From: Mycobacterium sp. 1554424.7
GTDB taxonomy: Bacteria > Actinomycetota > Actinomycetes > Mycobacteriales > Mycobacteriaceae
Length of the DNA stretch: 64,000 bases
Direction: 5' to 3'
NCBI RefSeq assembly: GCF_001665295.1
Contig: NZ_LZSE01000135.1
Coordinates: 1-64,000, forward strand
The position numbers and the translations under genes are program-made. The notes under the pieces are model-generated. The model worked only from the letters and a program-made list of their open reading frames with translations. It ran no database searches and was not told the DNA's origin. The first letter of the stretch is position 1; each line of letters opens with the position of its first letter. Shown in pieces: positions 16,348 through 30,054 of this stretch.

Positions 16348-17163
16348 ATGACCTTGCCGGCGCTGATCGCCTGCGACGTCGACGGCACCCTGTTCGACGA
16401 AAACGAAACCATTTCCCCGCGCACGCGCGACGCCGTGCGCGCCGCGGTCGCCGCCGGGGCGCAGTTCGTCGTGGCGACCGGCCGGCCGCCGCGCTGGATT
16501 CGCCCCGTCGTGGAGGCGCTCGGTTTCGCGCCGATCGCGGTGTGCGCCAACGGCGCCGTGCTCTACGACCCCGCGAACGACCGGGTGGTGTCGTCGCGAA
16601 CGCTGGCCACCGACACGCTGGCCGAGTTGGCCGAGCTCGCGACGCACGTCATCCCCGGCGCGGGGCTGGCCGTCGAGCGCATCGGCGAGCGCGCGCACGA
16701 CACGGCCACCCCGCAGTTCATCAGCTCGCCGGGCTACGAGCACGCGTGGCTGAACCCGGACAACACCGAGGTGTCGATCGCCGACCTGCTGAGCGCCCCG
16801 GCGATCAAGCTGCTGATCCGCAAGGCCGGCGCCCGCAGCTCGGACATGGCCGCCGAACTCGCCCAACATGTTGGCATCGAGGGCGATATCACCTACTCCA
16901 CCAACAACGGCTTGGTCGAGATCGTGCCGTTGGGGATCAGCAAGGCCAGCGGCGTCGAGGAGATCGCTAAACCGCAGGGGATCACCAGCGCGGAGGTGGT
17001 GGCCTTCGGCGACATGCCCAACGACATCCCGATGCTGCTGTGGGCGGGCCACGGCGTGGCCATGGGCAACGCTCATCCCGACGTGCTGGTCGCCGCCGAC
17101 GAGGTGACCGCGCCCAACAGCGACGACGGGGTGGGACGGGTGCTGGAACGGTGGTGGCTTTAA
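16348..17163 (+). CDS. HAD-superfamily Cof-type phosphatase (Rv3813c-like)
   Basis: This 271-residue hydrolase has HAD motif I DVDGTLFDENE (nucleophile Asp near residue 10), motif II in ATGRPPRW, the catalytic Lys in AIKLLIRK, and motif III/IV GDMPNDIPML. The Cof/type IIB cap lies between motifs II and III. Family members dephosphorylate sugar phosphates, phospholipid headgroups or cofactors; a role beside three acyltransferases suggests lipid-related substrates, which is inference only. A hairpin with 7-base arms (16327-16346) directly precedes the ATG and covers the ribosome-site region. Confidence 0.85.
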   Translation: MTLPALIACDVDGTLFDENETISPRTRDAVRAAVAAGAQFVVATGRPPRWIRPVVEALGFAPIAVCANGAVLYDPANDRVVSSRTLATDTLAELAELATHVIPGAGLAVERIGERAHDTATPQFISSPGYEHAWLNPDNTEVSIADLLSAPAIKLLIRKAGARSSDMAAELAQHVGIEGDITYSTNNGLVEIVPLGISKASGVEEIAKPQGITSAEVVAFGDMPNDIPMLLWAGHGVAMGNAHPDVLVAADEVTAPNSDDGVGRVLERWWL

Positions 17164-17169
17164 AGAGTG

Positions 17170-18702
17170 CTACCCGGTCGGCGTGATGGCGGCCGCGAGT
17201 TGCTCGGGTATGTAGTTGACGAACAGCGGAACGAGTCCCATGAACGGCGTGCCGAAGATCGTCACCGGAAACGGGTCAGTAGCGAACGGGCTGCTGAGTG
17301 CCACCGTCCCCGTAAGGGGGTGGGGCGGAACAAGAATGCCGTCGAAGGGTATGTGCAAAACGATCTGCGCGGTGAACGCGATCGGAGGAAGCGGTGGCGG
17401 CAGTGGGTAGTTCACCGGCACCGGGATCGTCATGTCCACGATGAGTTCGCCATTGAGGAAGCCGTTCGCCACGACCGCCGGCGCGTTCACGAGCGCACCG
17501 AGCGCTCCCACGGGGTCCCCGGCCAACAGGGCCGTCTGTACCGCCGTCGCGCTGGTGGCGAGCCCCTCGAGGCCTGCGAGCGGTGCACCCGCGGCCGCGT
17601 AGGTGACCACCAACGGCAACCCGAAGAATGCGCTGAGGGAACCGGTCGTAGGGTTCGCCAGCGGCAATGAGGCGGTCGCCGAAATGCTGGGAATCGTAAG
17701 CACATTGAGCACGTTGGTCAGATTCTGCGCCATCTGCCTGGGGATCGAGGGAGGCATCAGGTTGGTGAAGTACTGCGCCTCCTGCCCGGGAATGTTCGCG
17801 ACGGCGAACAGATTCCCCAGTGGGCCCAGAAGCGTGGGGTTCGTCGTGGCGCTCACCGTGGGATTGAAGGGAATGATCGTCCCCGTCACGGTAACCACGG
17901 GGTTGCCCGGGTTAGCCCCCGTGACAAGGAGATTGGCGAACGCCTGCGCGACGTCCTGCACCGCGCCGAAGTAATTGCCCGCTAGGACGGCCTGCAGGGC
18001 CACCTCGAGCTGCGCGCCGAAGGCGGGCAGGCCGGTCACGATGCCGGACGTCGCGGCGTAGAGGTTGGTCGCGAACTCCTGGGCGAAGCCGATCTGCGTG
18101 GTGACGAACCCTTGCAGGGCGGTAACGGGGTTGAATGCCAGCAGTTGCTGGATCACGGCCTGGATGGTCGCCGGCAGGTTCGCCAACACGGCCGGGAGGT
18201 TCTCGATGGTGTAGGTGAGCGCCGTCGCGATCTGCTGCCAGTAACCCATCTGGTTGGCGATGACCTGGCGCAGGAACGGGAACGGGTCGGCGCTCCAGGT
18301 GCCGTAGACGGATTGCAGGTTGGCCGTTGTGTTGGCGATCAGCTGCGCGTACGCGCCGCCCGGGACTAAAGCGGCGGCCGCGCTGGGCGCGTTCACCGCG
18401 TTGAGCAGGCCGCTCTCGACGTTGGCGATCTCGGTGCCGAGGTAGGCCGCCGCGCCTCCGTTCAACAGGCTGACGAACTCGTCCTGAAAAGCCACGGCTT
18501 GGGCGCCGAGGGCTTGGAATTCCCGGCCGACCCTCCCGAACACCTCCGAGACCGCGACCGACACCTCGTCGGCGGCCGCGGCCGCGACCCCGGTCGTGGG
18601 GGCCGCCGCGGCCGCGCTTGCCTCGCCCAGCGTCGAGCGGATACCCGCGATGTTCTCGGCGGCGGTCGCCATCACCTCCGGCGCTGTGACCACAAAAGAC
18701 AT
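17170..18702 (-). CDS. PE-family protein, PE_PGRS62 orthologue by position, without PGRS repeats
   Basis: This 510-residue protein begins with a PE domain: MSFVVTAPEVMATAAENIA, then GIRSTLGEASAAAAAPTTGV, ending near residue 95. The rest is hydrophobic and Asn/Pro/Thr-rich (QNLTNVLNVLT, PVPVNYPLPPPLPP). No Gly-Gly-Ala PGRS array is visible, unlike the name of its M. tuberculosis counterpart Rv3812. PE proteins are exported by ESX systems; an ESX secretion tail YxxxD/E is expected at the end of the PE domain, and the YLGTE segment fits. It is convergent with the HAD gene, only six bases apart. Confidence 0.85.
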   Translation of the reverse strand: MSFVVTAPEVMATAAENIAGIRSTLGEASAAAAAPTTGVAAAAADEVSVAVSEVFGRVGREFQALGAQAVAFQDEFVSLLNGGAAAYLGTEIANVESGLLNAVNAPSAAAALVPGGAYAQLIANTTANLQSVYGTWSADPFPFLRQVIANQMGYWQQIATALTYTIENLPAVLANLPATIQAVIQQLLAFNPVTALQGFVTTQIGFAQEFATNLYAATSGIVTGLPAFGAQLEVALQAVLAGNYFGAVQDVAQAFANLLVTGANPGNPVVTVTGTIIPFNPTVSATTNPTLLGPLGNLFAVANIPGQEAQYFTNLMPPSIPRQMAQNLTNVLNVLTIPSISATASLPLANPTTGSLSAFFGLPLVVTYAAAGAPLAGLEGLATSATAVQTALLAGDPVGALGALVNAPAVVANGFLNGELIVDMTIPVPVNYPLPPPLPPIAFTAQIVLHIPFDGILVPPHPLTGTVALSSPFATDPFPVTIFGTPFMGLVPLFVNYIPEQLAAAITPTG

Positions 18703-18826
18703 GGCCGCCTCCCCTCGAATCGATCCCCGCGACCCCGGGACTGCCGGTGCAATTCGAGCCTATGTGACCTGGCGCACATCCGGTCCGAAACGCCGCATTC
18801 GGCCCAAAAAACCGCGCCGGGCGCGT

Positions 18827-20467
18827 CTAGGTGGCAGTCGGGTGGGCCGGCAGGGAGAAGTGCTCGGACGGCACGTCGGGACCGCTCGGGGATTGGCTCG
18901 ACAGCGGCGTCGTGATGCCGTCGACGACCTCGGTGACGTTTCCGGTCAGCCGGTCGTAGTTCAGGACCCCGTGCTGGAAGTTCTGCGTAATCCGCAACGG
19001 CTCTTGTATTTCCGCGCTGGTCGGTAGTCCGAGCGGACCGCGTTCATAGCTCAGCGAGGCCCAGGCGTCGTAGAGGGCGCCCGTCACCGGCACCGCGCCG
19101 ATCTCGGGCGACCAGTACATCGCGCCCTTGGCGAAGGTGACATAGCGCGCATCGCCTTCCGCGCTGTCTTCGGGCGACGTGGGCGCGCCCAGGACGCTGT
19201 TCATGCCGCCGATTGCGAGCCAATGGTCGTAGATGGCCCCGCCCTTCAGCGCGTTGATCAGCTCCTCCGGTGGATCGTTGAAATGCGAAGCGATATCACG
19301 GATTTCGTCCATCAGGGCATAGGCGGCATTGCCGGGGCAGTCGGTGTTGCCGACGTCGCGGTGGGTGAAGATGGTGGGCAGGGTCGCGACGGCGCCGGCG
19401 GGAAAGACGGTGTAGTGGCTGCCGGCCGACTCCAGGGCGACCGTGCCCTTGGGGTCGACGCCGTCCATGCCCAGCCGCCAGCCGAGCAGCCGGCCCACGG
19501 TGCGCAGCTGAATGGGTGTGGGCGGCACGTCATCGAAGTTGCCGATCATCGCCACACCCCAGGTGTTGCGGTTGAAGCCGCCGGTGTGGAAAGCCTCGAC
19601 GGCCTTGGTCAGGCCCCCGGCGCTGCCCTCGAACACCTGGCCGTACTTGTCGACCAGCGCGTTGTAGGCGATGTCGCACCAGCCCAGCGTCTTGCTGTGG
19701 TAGGTGTAGATCGCCTTGACGATCCCGGCCGACTCCAGCGGGGAATAGTCGTTGCTGCCCGCGGTGTGGTGGATGACGGCCGCGCGAATCCCGTTGTCGT
19801 ACTGCGGACTACCACAGCGGAGCGACTCGTCGGCGCCCCACTCGGCCCGGCTGATGATCGCCGGCGGTTGGCCGGGCATCATGACGCCCGACGGCGGTGT
19901 CCATTGGGTCCTTGCCGGCGCTTGCGGCGGGGAGATGAGGATCGCCGAGATGTTCTCCGCGTAAGGCTGTTCCCTGGACACCGGCTTGTACCCCAGGGCG
20001 TCGTTGTTGGTCGCGGGAGGCGCCGGTTGCGTCGTCGGCGCATCGACCGGGCGGGTGACCGCGATCTGGACCGTCGTGGTGGTCCCGACGAAGACCGGAT
20101 CCGTGCTTCGTGGCCCCTCGGTCGGTCCGCCGTCCTCGGGCCCGGCGTCGGGAGCCGCGGTTTCGTACTCGGTCTGATACCAGGGGCCCCAGGAGCCGTC
20201 GGGGCGCTTCGCACGCACCCGGGTGGACGTGCCCGCGAGGTCGCCGGTGAGCGCCACCAACGAAAACGGTGTGTCCTGGCTGACTTCGCGAACCGTGACC
20301 CCGCCACCCAGACCGATCAGCGGCTGCTCGGCAAGTCGGGTGTCGTGGTGCGGCGGCGGAGCGGGGGTTCCGTGGTCGCGCGTCGCGTCGCCCACCCAGG
20401 AGACGATGACGACCGTCGCCGCGACGGCGGTGAGCAACATCGTTGGCGCGCGATGGCGGGACGACAC
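18827..20467 (-). CDS. Secreted PGRP-type N-acetylmuramoyl-L-alanine amidase with LGFP repeats (Rv3811-like)
   Basis: This 546-residue protein has a signal peptide or anchor (MLLTAVAATVVIVSWVG), a linker, and an amidase_2/PGRP domain from about residue 205 with zinc ligands in AVIHHTAGSND, a substrate-groove stretch FNRNTWGVAMIGNFDD, and HRDVGNTDCPG. LGFP-type repeats follow (MNSVLGAPTS, RGPLGLPTS, NFQHGVLNYD), which are expected to bind the cell wall. It would cleave the bond between muramic acid and the stem peptide. It is upstream of the PE gene on the same strand; 124 bases separate them. Confidence 0.9.
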   Translation of the reverse strand: MSSRHRAPTMLLTAVAATVVIVSWVGDATRDHGTPAPPPHHDTRLAEQPLIGLGGGVTVREVSQDTPFSLVALTGDLAGTSTRVRAKRPDGSWGPWYQTEYETAAPDAGPEDGGPTEGPRSTDPVFVGTTTTVQIAVTRPVDAPTTQPAPPATNNDALGYKPVSREQPYAENISAILISPPQAPARTQWTPPSGVMMPGQPPAIISRAEWGADESLRCGSPQYDNGIRAAVIHHTAGSNDYSPLESAGIVKAIYTYHSKTLGWCDIAYNALVDKYGQVFEGSAGGLTKAVEAFHTGGFNRNTWGVAMIGNFDDVPPTPIQLRTVGRLLGWRLGMDGVDPKGTVALESAGSHYTVFPAGAVATLPTIFTHRDVGNTDCPGNAAYALMDEIRDIASHFNDPPEELINALKGGAIYDHWLAIGGMNSVLGAPTSPEDSAEGDARYVTFAKGAMYWSPEIGAVPVTGALYDAWASLSYERGPLGLPTSAEIQEPLRITQNFQHGVLNYDRLTGNVTEVVDGITTPLSSQSPSGPDVPSEHFSLPAHPTAT

Positions 20468-20546
20468 CAGCTGATGTTACTTGTGTTTCTGGTGTTATTT
20501 ATGAGGCGACACGAGGTCGGGGGTAAAACTCCACGAAAACCTGTTC

Positions 20547-20582
20547 GACGGCACCGCAGAGGGCGGACTCTGCGGTGCCGTC
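20547..20582 (-). terminator. Hairpin terminator after erp
   Basis: A perfect 15-base stem (GACGGCACCGCAGAG with its complement) with a 6-base loop lies 23 bases past the erp stop. On the minus strand it is followed by a short T-rich run (GTTTTCG). It probably separates erp from the amidase gene. Confidence 0.75.
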
Positions 20583-20604
20583 AGGGGACAGGTTCCTCCC
20601 GGTC

Positions 20605-21774
20605 CTAGTGGGGCAGAACGGGCGCGGCGGCGCCGGTCAGGGCGCCGGTGGCACCCGCCGCGGCCGGTAGCGCACCCGCGGCCGCAGGCAGGGCACCCGC
20701 GGCGGCACCCGGCAGGGCACCCGCCGCGCCCGGCAGCGCACCCGCGGCACCCGGCAGGGCACCCGCGGCGGCGCCCGGCAGGGCACCCGCGGCACCCGGC
20801 AGCGCGGCCGCGGCACCCGGCAGGGCCTTAGCCGCGCCCGGCAGCGCACCTGCGGCGGCGCCCGGCAGGGCACCCGCCGCACCCGGCAGCGCACCCGCGG
20901 CGCCCGGCAGCGCACCCGCGGCGGCCGGCGCACCACCCGCGGCGCTCTGCTGGACACCCTGCATGATGGCCGGCATCACCAGGCCCTTGAGCAGGTCGAT
21001 GGCCTGGTTGGCGCCCAACTGATTGGCGGCCTGCATCAGGTCGTTCATCAGCCCGCCGCCGCCGGAGGTGCCACCGGTCCCGCCGGTGCCGCCGGACGCG
21101 ATCGGCGAAGCGCCGCCCAGCGTCGACGGGTCACCCAGGATCGGGTAGGTGCCGCCGGCGCCCGGGTCCAATCCGGCCGTCGAGTCGATCGGCACCTCGC
21201 TCGGAGAGAGGGTGCTGGGGCTCGTCAGCCCGGGCGTGACCCCGGCCGGGCTGGTCAGCCCAGGGTTGGCAAGCGCGGGGTTGAGCCCCGCGGCCGGCGT
21301 CGTCGGCACCGCGCCCGGCGTGGTCACCCCGGGCGTGCCCGGCGTCGTGGGCGGCAGGCCCGGGTTCGCCAAAGCGGGGCTCGTCAAGCCGGGGCTGGTC
21401 AACCCCGGGCTCGTCAGGCCGGGGCTCGTCAGGCCCGGGCTGGCCAGCGCCGGGCTCGTCAGGCCAGTACCCGTCAACCCCGGGCTGGTGAGGCCCGGAC
21501 TGGTCAGACCCGTAGCGCCGGCAGCGGTACCGCCGCTCAGGGCGGGCACCGGCGGCAGGTTGATGCCGAACTGCGACAGGCCCTGCGACAGCGCGCCCAT
21601 CAGCTCGCCCGGCAGGTCGGACATGACCGCGGCCTGTTTGAAGTCGTGGTGCTCGGTCGCCTTGCTGCCCGCGGTGGATTCGTAGACCAGGAAGTATGCG
21701 CACGGACTCGCCACTGCCACGGCGGCGACCGCGCTCATGGCTGTGGAAAGCTTGCGTCGGCGTCGATTCGGCAC
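20605..21774 (-). CDS. erp: Exported repetitive surface protein Erp
   Basis: This 389-residue secreted protein corresponds to Rv3810 (pirG). It has a basic start PNRRRRKLS, a signal segment AMSAVAAVAVASPCAYFLVY, a conserved N-terminal region (LPGELMGALSQGLSQFGINL), a central PGLTSP repeat block (about residues 85-200), and a conserved region DLMQAANQLGANQAIDLLKG. It ends in a tail of about 95 residues made of ALPGAA units. Erp is a virulence-associated surface protein of mycobacteria. GTG at 21774 is chosen because GAGGAGA lies just upstream and the N-terminus then matches known Erp. It is longer than the roughly 284-residue M. tuberculosis form, mostly from the C-terminal tail. Divergent from glf. 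Confidence 0.93.
   Translation of the reverse strand: MPNRRRRKLSTAMSAVAAVAVASPCAYFLVYESTAGSKATEHHDFKQAAVMSDLPGELMGALSQGLSQFGINLPPVPALSGGTAAGATGLTSPGLTSPGLTGTGLTSPALASPGLTSPGLTSPGLTSPGLTSPALANPGLPPTTPGTPGVTTPGAVPTTPAAGLNPALANPGLTSPAGVTPGLTSPSTLSPSEVPIDSTAGLDPGAGGTYPILGDPSTLGGASPIASGGTGGTGGTSGGGGLMNDLMQAANQLGANQAIDLLKGLVMPAIMQGVQQSAAGGAPAAAGALPGAAGALPGAAGALPGAAAGALPGAAKALPGAAAALPGAAGALPGAAAGALPGAAGALPGAAGALPGAAAGALPAAAGALPAAAGATGALTGAAAPVLPH
20655..20930. repeat. In-frame ALPGAA repeat block in erp
   Basis: About ten ALPGAA and two ALPAAA units, separated by Gly, Ala or Lys, are encoded by a near-perfect GC-rich direct repeat of 21 to 24 bases. Such arrays commonly vary in copy number between strains. 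Confidence 0.85.
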
Positions 21775-22009
21775 GGAAGTCTCCTCAAATCTGGACAACT
21801 ATTCGAACTGCGTTATGTCGGCGCGTCCTGCCCGTCCTATCCGGCATGAAGCACACAGAGTCGATGGTACGAGTGGGATTGCTGTGGCTAGAGTGCTGAT
21901 ATTGAATCGTGAGGTAATTGCGACCCCGACCGTGATCGCGGAGTCCGGCCGCGCGAAAGCGGTCTTTACCTGGCGAACGGCGACTCCGCGGCCTCGCCAA
22001 ATGGGTTAG

Positions 22010-25132
<3,123 letters not shown>

Positions 25133-25140
<8 letters not shown>

Positions 25141-25657
25141 CTCGGCGGCCCCGCGCGGTGAGGTGGCCGCGCTGGTGGCCGTCCAATCGGCGCTGGCCGA
25201 CCGGCCCGGCGCGTTGACCGCGGCGCGAGGACTGTCCCACTTCGGCGAGCACAGCATCGGCTGGCTCACCGTGGCGTTGCTGGGTGCGGTGCTGATGCCG
25301 AGCCGTCGCCGGGAGTGGCTGGTGGCCGGGGCCGGCGCATTCGCCGCGCACGCCGCCGCCGTGCTGGTCAAGCGCGTGGTGCGGCGCAAGCGGCCGCACC
25401 ATCCGTCCGTCGCGGTGAACGTCGGCACGCCGAGCCGGCTGAGCTTTCCCTCCGCGCATGCGACCTCCACCACCGCCGCGGCCATCCTGATGAGTCGCGC
25501 CACCGGGCTGCCGCTACCCGTGTTGCTCGTCCCTCCGATGGCGCTGTCGCGGATACTGCTTGGCGTGCACTATCCCAGCGACGTGGCCTTCGGCATCGCC
25601 CTCGGCGCCGCCGTCGCGGGGATCGCGGACCGAGCGCGAGAGGCTTTCGGCGAATGA
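25133..25657 (+). CDS. PAP2-family decaprenyl-phosphoryl-phosphoribose phosphatase candidate (Rv3807c-like)
   Basis: This 174-residue membrane protein has the three PAP2 phosphatase motifs: KRVVRRKRPHH, LSFPSAHATS, and SRILLGVHYPSD. In M. tuberculosis the orthologue is linked to removal of the 5-phosphate from decaprenyl-phosphoryl-5-phosphoribose, the step between UbiA and DprE1; that role is inferred here from position and motifs. It overlaps glfT2 by eight bases and ubiA by four, so expression is coupled to both neighbours. Confidence 0.88.
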
Positions 25658-26562
25658 GTGAAGACGTGGTGGTCGGGCCGCCTGCGAACCTGATCGTCGG
25701 GGTGGTCAAGGCGATCCGCCCGCGGCAATGGGTGAAGAACGTTCTGGTGCTGGCCGCGCCGCTCAGCGCGGCGGGCCGCGGCCACCGATATGACTACAGC
25801 CAACTGGCAATTCAGGTATCGGTGGCCTTCGTGGTGTTCAGCCTGGCGGCCTCCGCCATCTATCTGATCAACGACGTCCGCGACGTCGAGGCCGACCGTG
25901 AGCACCCCACCAAGCGGTTCCGCCCGATCGCGGCCGGCGTGGTGCCCGAGTGGCTGGCCTACGCCCTGGCCGTGGTGCTCGCGGTGGCCTCGCTCGGCGT
26001 GGCCTGGTGGCTGACTCCGAACCTGGCGGTGGTGATGGCGGTCTACATCGCCATGCAGCTGGGCTATTGCTTCGGCCTCAAGCACCAGGCCGTGATGGAC
26101 ATCTGCATCGTGTCATCGGCGTATCTGTTGCGGGCCATCGCCGGGGGCGCGGCCACCGACACCCGGCTGTCGCAGTGGTTCTTGCTGGTGGCGGCGTTCG
26201 CATCGCTGTTCATGGTGGCCGGCAAGCGCTACGCCGAACTGCAACTGGCCGAGCGCACCGGCGCGTCGATCCGAAAGTCGTTGGAAAGCTACACCAGCAC
26301 CTACCTGCGGTTCGTCTGGACGATGTCGGCCACCGCGGTGGTGATGTGCTACGGGCTGTGGGCGTTCGAGCGCGACCACGGCTCCGCGCGCTGGTTCACG
26401 GTGTCCATGGTCCCGTTCACCATCGCGATCCTCCGCTACGCGGTCGACGTCGACGGCGGGCTGGCCGGGGAGCCCGAAGACATCGCGTTGCGCGACCGGG
26501 TGCTGCAGCTGCTGGCGCTGGCGTGGATCGCAACGGTGGGGGCCGCCGTTGCCTTCGGCTAG
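25654..26562 (+). CDS. ubiA: Decaprenyl-phosphate phosphoribosyltransferase (DPPR synthase)
   Basis: This 302-residue UbiA-family membrane prenyltransferase transfers phosphoribose from PRPP to decaprenyl phosphate, the first step towards the arabinose donor DPA. The first Asp-rich motif is NDVRDVEADREHPTKRFRP near residue 72. The second region is around YAVDVDGGLAGEPEDI, and about nine hydrophobic segments are visible. The length is the same as Rv3806c. The start ATG overlaps the PAP2 stop as ATGA. Confidence 0.95.
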   Translation: MSEDVVVGPPANLIVGVVKAIRPRQWVKNVLVLAAPLSAAGRGHRYDYSQLAIQVSVAFVVFSLAASAIYLINDVRDVEADREHPTKRFRPIAAGVVPEWLAYALAVVLAVASLGVAWWLTPNLAVVMAVYIAMQLGYCFGLKHQAVMDICIVSSAYLLRAIAGGAATDTRLSQWFLLVAAFASLFMVAGKRYAELQLAERTGASIRKSLESYTSTYLRFVWTMSATAVVMCYGLWAFERDHGSARWFTVSMVPFTIAILRYAVDVDGGLAGEPEDIALRDRVLQLLALAWIATVGAAVAFG

Positions 26563-28525
26563 CCCTCAATTGAAGGCGTTGGGGGCGGGGGTACTGCGCC
26601 GCCGGCCGGCGATCAGGCGGGCCGGTCGGCCGCTGTTCCCCTACGTCAGCGCGGTGCGGGTCAGCCTCTGGATCAGCGTGGCGGTGGTGGCCGTCCTGTT
26701 CGGCTGGGGCGCGTGGCAGCGGCGCTGGATCGCCGACGACGGGCTCATCGTGCTGCGCACGGTCCGCAATTTGCTGGCCGGCAACGGGCCGGTGTTCAAC
26801 CAGGGCGAGCGGGTCGAGGCCAACACCTCCACGGCGTGGACCTATCTGATGTACCTGGGCAGCTGGGTCGGCGGCCCGATGCGCATGGAGTACGTCGCGT
26901 TGGCGCTGGCCCTGACGCTATCGGTATTGGGTGTGGCGCTGTTGATGCTGGGCGCTGGCCGGTTGCACGCGCCCAGCCTGCGCGGCCGCAGGGCGATCAT
27001 GCTGCCCGCCGGGGCGCTGGTCTACATCGCGCTGCCGCCCGCGCGCGACTTTGCCACCTCCGGTCTGGAGAGCGGCCTGATGCTGGCCTACCTCGGGCTG
27101 CTGTGGTGGATGATGGTCTGCTGGGCGCAGCCGGTGCGTGGACGTCCGGGTGGCCCGGTCTTCCTCGGCGCGCTTGCCTTCGTCGCCGGGTTCAGCGTTC
27201 TCGTCCGGCCGGAGCTGGCGTTGATGGGCGGGCTGGCGCTGATCATGATGCTGGTCGCCGCAGGCAGCTGGCGGCGCCGCGGGCTGATCGTGGCGGCCGG
27301 GGGTTTCCTGCCGGTCGCCTACCAAATCTTCCGGATGGGCTACTACGGCCTGCTGGTGCCCGGGACGGCGCTGGCTAAGGACGCGGCGGGCGACAAGTGG
27401 TCGCAGGGGATGATCTACCTGTCGAATTTCAACGCGCCCTACGCCGTCTGGGTGCCGGTGGTGCTGCTGGTGCCGCTGGGGGTGCTCCTGGTGGTCGCAC
27501 GGCGCCGCCCGTCGTTCCTTCGTCCGGCGTTGTCGCCCGATTACGGGCGCCTGGCCCGGGCGGTGCAGAGCCCGTCGGCGGTGGTCGCGTTCGTCCTCGT
27601 GAGCGGCCTGCTGCAGGGGCTCTATTGGATCCGGCAGGGCGGCGATTTCATGCACGCAAGGGTGTTGCTGGCGCCGCTATTTTGTTTGCTGGCGCCGGTG
27701 GCCGTGGTGCCGGTCGCGCTTCCCGACGGACAGGACTACTCGCGGGAGACCGGTTATTGGGCCGCGGGTGCGGCCGGCGTCCTGTGGCTGGGCATCGCGG
27801 CCTGGTCGCTGTGGGCAGCAAACTCGCCGGGGATGGGCGACGACGCCACCCACGTCACCTACTCGGGCATCGTCGACGAGCGCCGCTTCTACGCGCAGGC
27901 CACCGGGCACGCGCACCCGCTCACGGCCGCCGACTACCTGGACTACCCGAGGATGGCCGCCGTCCTGACCGCGCTCGATAACACCCCGGAGGGCGCGTTG
28001 TTGCTGCCATCCGGCAACTACACCCAGTGGGACTTGGTGCCGATGCTGCCGCCCGCGCCCGGAGACGCCAAGGCGCCGCAAAAGCCGGAGCACGCGGTGT
28101 TTTTCACCAACCTGGGCATGCTGGGCATGAACGTCGGGCTCGACGTGCGGGTGATCGACCAGATCGGGCTGGCAAATCCGCTCGCCCAGCACACCGAGCG
28201 GCTGAAGCACGGCCGCATCGGCCACGACAAGAACCTCTTTCCGGACTGGGTGATCGCCGACGGCCCGTGGGTGAAGCTGCCCCCGGGGATTCCGGGCTAC
28301 TTGGACGTGAATTGGGTCGCGCAGGCCGTGGCGGCGCTGCAATGCCCCGAAACGAAGGCGATGCTGAGCTCGGTGCGAGCCCCAATGACCTTGCATCGCT
28401 TCGTCTCCAACGTCTTGCACGCGTTCGAGTTCACCAAGTACCGCATCGATCGCGTTCCGCTCTACGAGCTCGCCCGGTGCGGGCTGCCGGTGCCGCCGGA
28501 GATCCCGCCACCGCCCCGCGAATGA
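26549..28525 (+). CDS. aftB: Terminal arabinofuranosyltransferase AftB
   Basis: This GT-C membrane enzyme adds the terminal beta-1,2-arabinofuranose to the arabinan, using DPA. The catalytic acidic pair is in RRWIADDGLIVLRTV, in the first periplasmic loop. About ten membrane segments follow, then a soluble C-terminal domain (RVIDQIGLANPLAQHTERL, FPDWVIADGPWV). TTG at 26549 is taken as the start because a GGTGGGGG site precedes it, giving 658 residues with a basic leader. GTG at 26654 would give about 623 residues, nearer the M. tuberculosis length. It overlaps ubiA by 14 bases. Confidence 0.92.
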   Translation: MPSASPQLKALGAGVLRRRPAIRRAGRPLFPYVSAVRVSLWISVAVVAVLFGWGAWQRRWIADDGLIVLRTVRNLLAGNGPVFNQGERVEANTSTAWTYLMYLGSWVGGPMRMEYVALALALTLSVLGVALLMLGAGRLHAPSLRGRRAIMLPAGALVYIALPPARDFATSGLESGLMLAYLGLLWWMMVCWAQPVRGRPGGPVFLGALAFVAGFSVLVRPELALMGGLALIMMLVAAGSWRRRGLIVAAGGFLPVAYQIFRMGYYGLLVPGTALAKDAAGDKWSQGMIYLSNFNAPYAVWVPVVLLVPLGVLLVVARRRPSFLRPALSPDYGRLARAVQSPSAVVAFVLVSGLLQGLYWIRQGGDFMHARVLLAPLFCLLAPVAVVPVALPDGQDYSRETGYWAAGAAGVLWLGIAAWSLWAANSPGMGDDATHVTYSGIVDERRFYAQATGHAHPLTAADYLDYPRMAAVLTALDNTPEGALLLPSGNYTQWDLVPMLPPAPGDAKAPQKPEHAVFFTNLGMLGMNVGLDVRVIDQIGLANPLAQHTERLKHGRIGHDKNLFPDWVIADGPWVKLPPGIPGYLDVNWVAQAVAALQCPETKAMLSSVRAPMTLHRFVSNVLHAFEFTKYRIDRVPLYELARCGLPVPPEIPPPPRE

Positions 28526-29902
<1,377 letters not shown>

Positions 29903-29917
29903 GAAACAGCAACGCGA

Positions 29918-29953
29918 CTAACGGCGGCGATCCCTCGGGCTCGCCGCCGTTAG
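29918..29953 (+). terminator. Intrinsic terminator after fbpA
   Basis: A perfect 13-base stem (CTAACGGCGGCGA with its complement) and a 10-base loop are followed by TTTCTGT, 16 bases after the fbpA stop. Confidence 0.85.
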
Positions 29954-30054
29954 TTTCTGTGCGGCGGTGTGGCCTATATCACTACCCTGCTGCCCGCCTG
30001 CCTCACCGCCCTGGCTAATGTGCAAACACAGCGACTAGACGATGGAGGGTGGAC

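Noticed and set aside
17170-18702. PE_PGRS assignment by repeat content
   Set aside because: No Gly-Gly-Ala/Asn repeat array is visible, so only the PE domain and the position are used for the call.
20655-20930. CRISPR or VNTR of non-coding type
   Set aside because: The repeat stays in frame within erp and encodes ALPGAA units.
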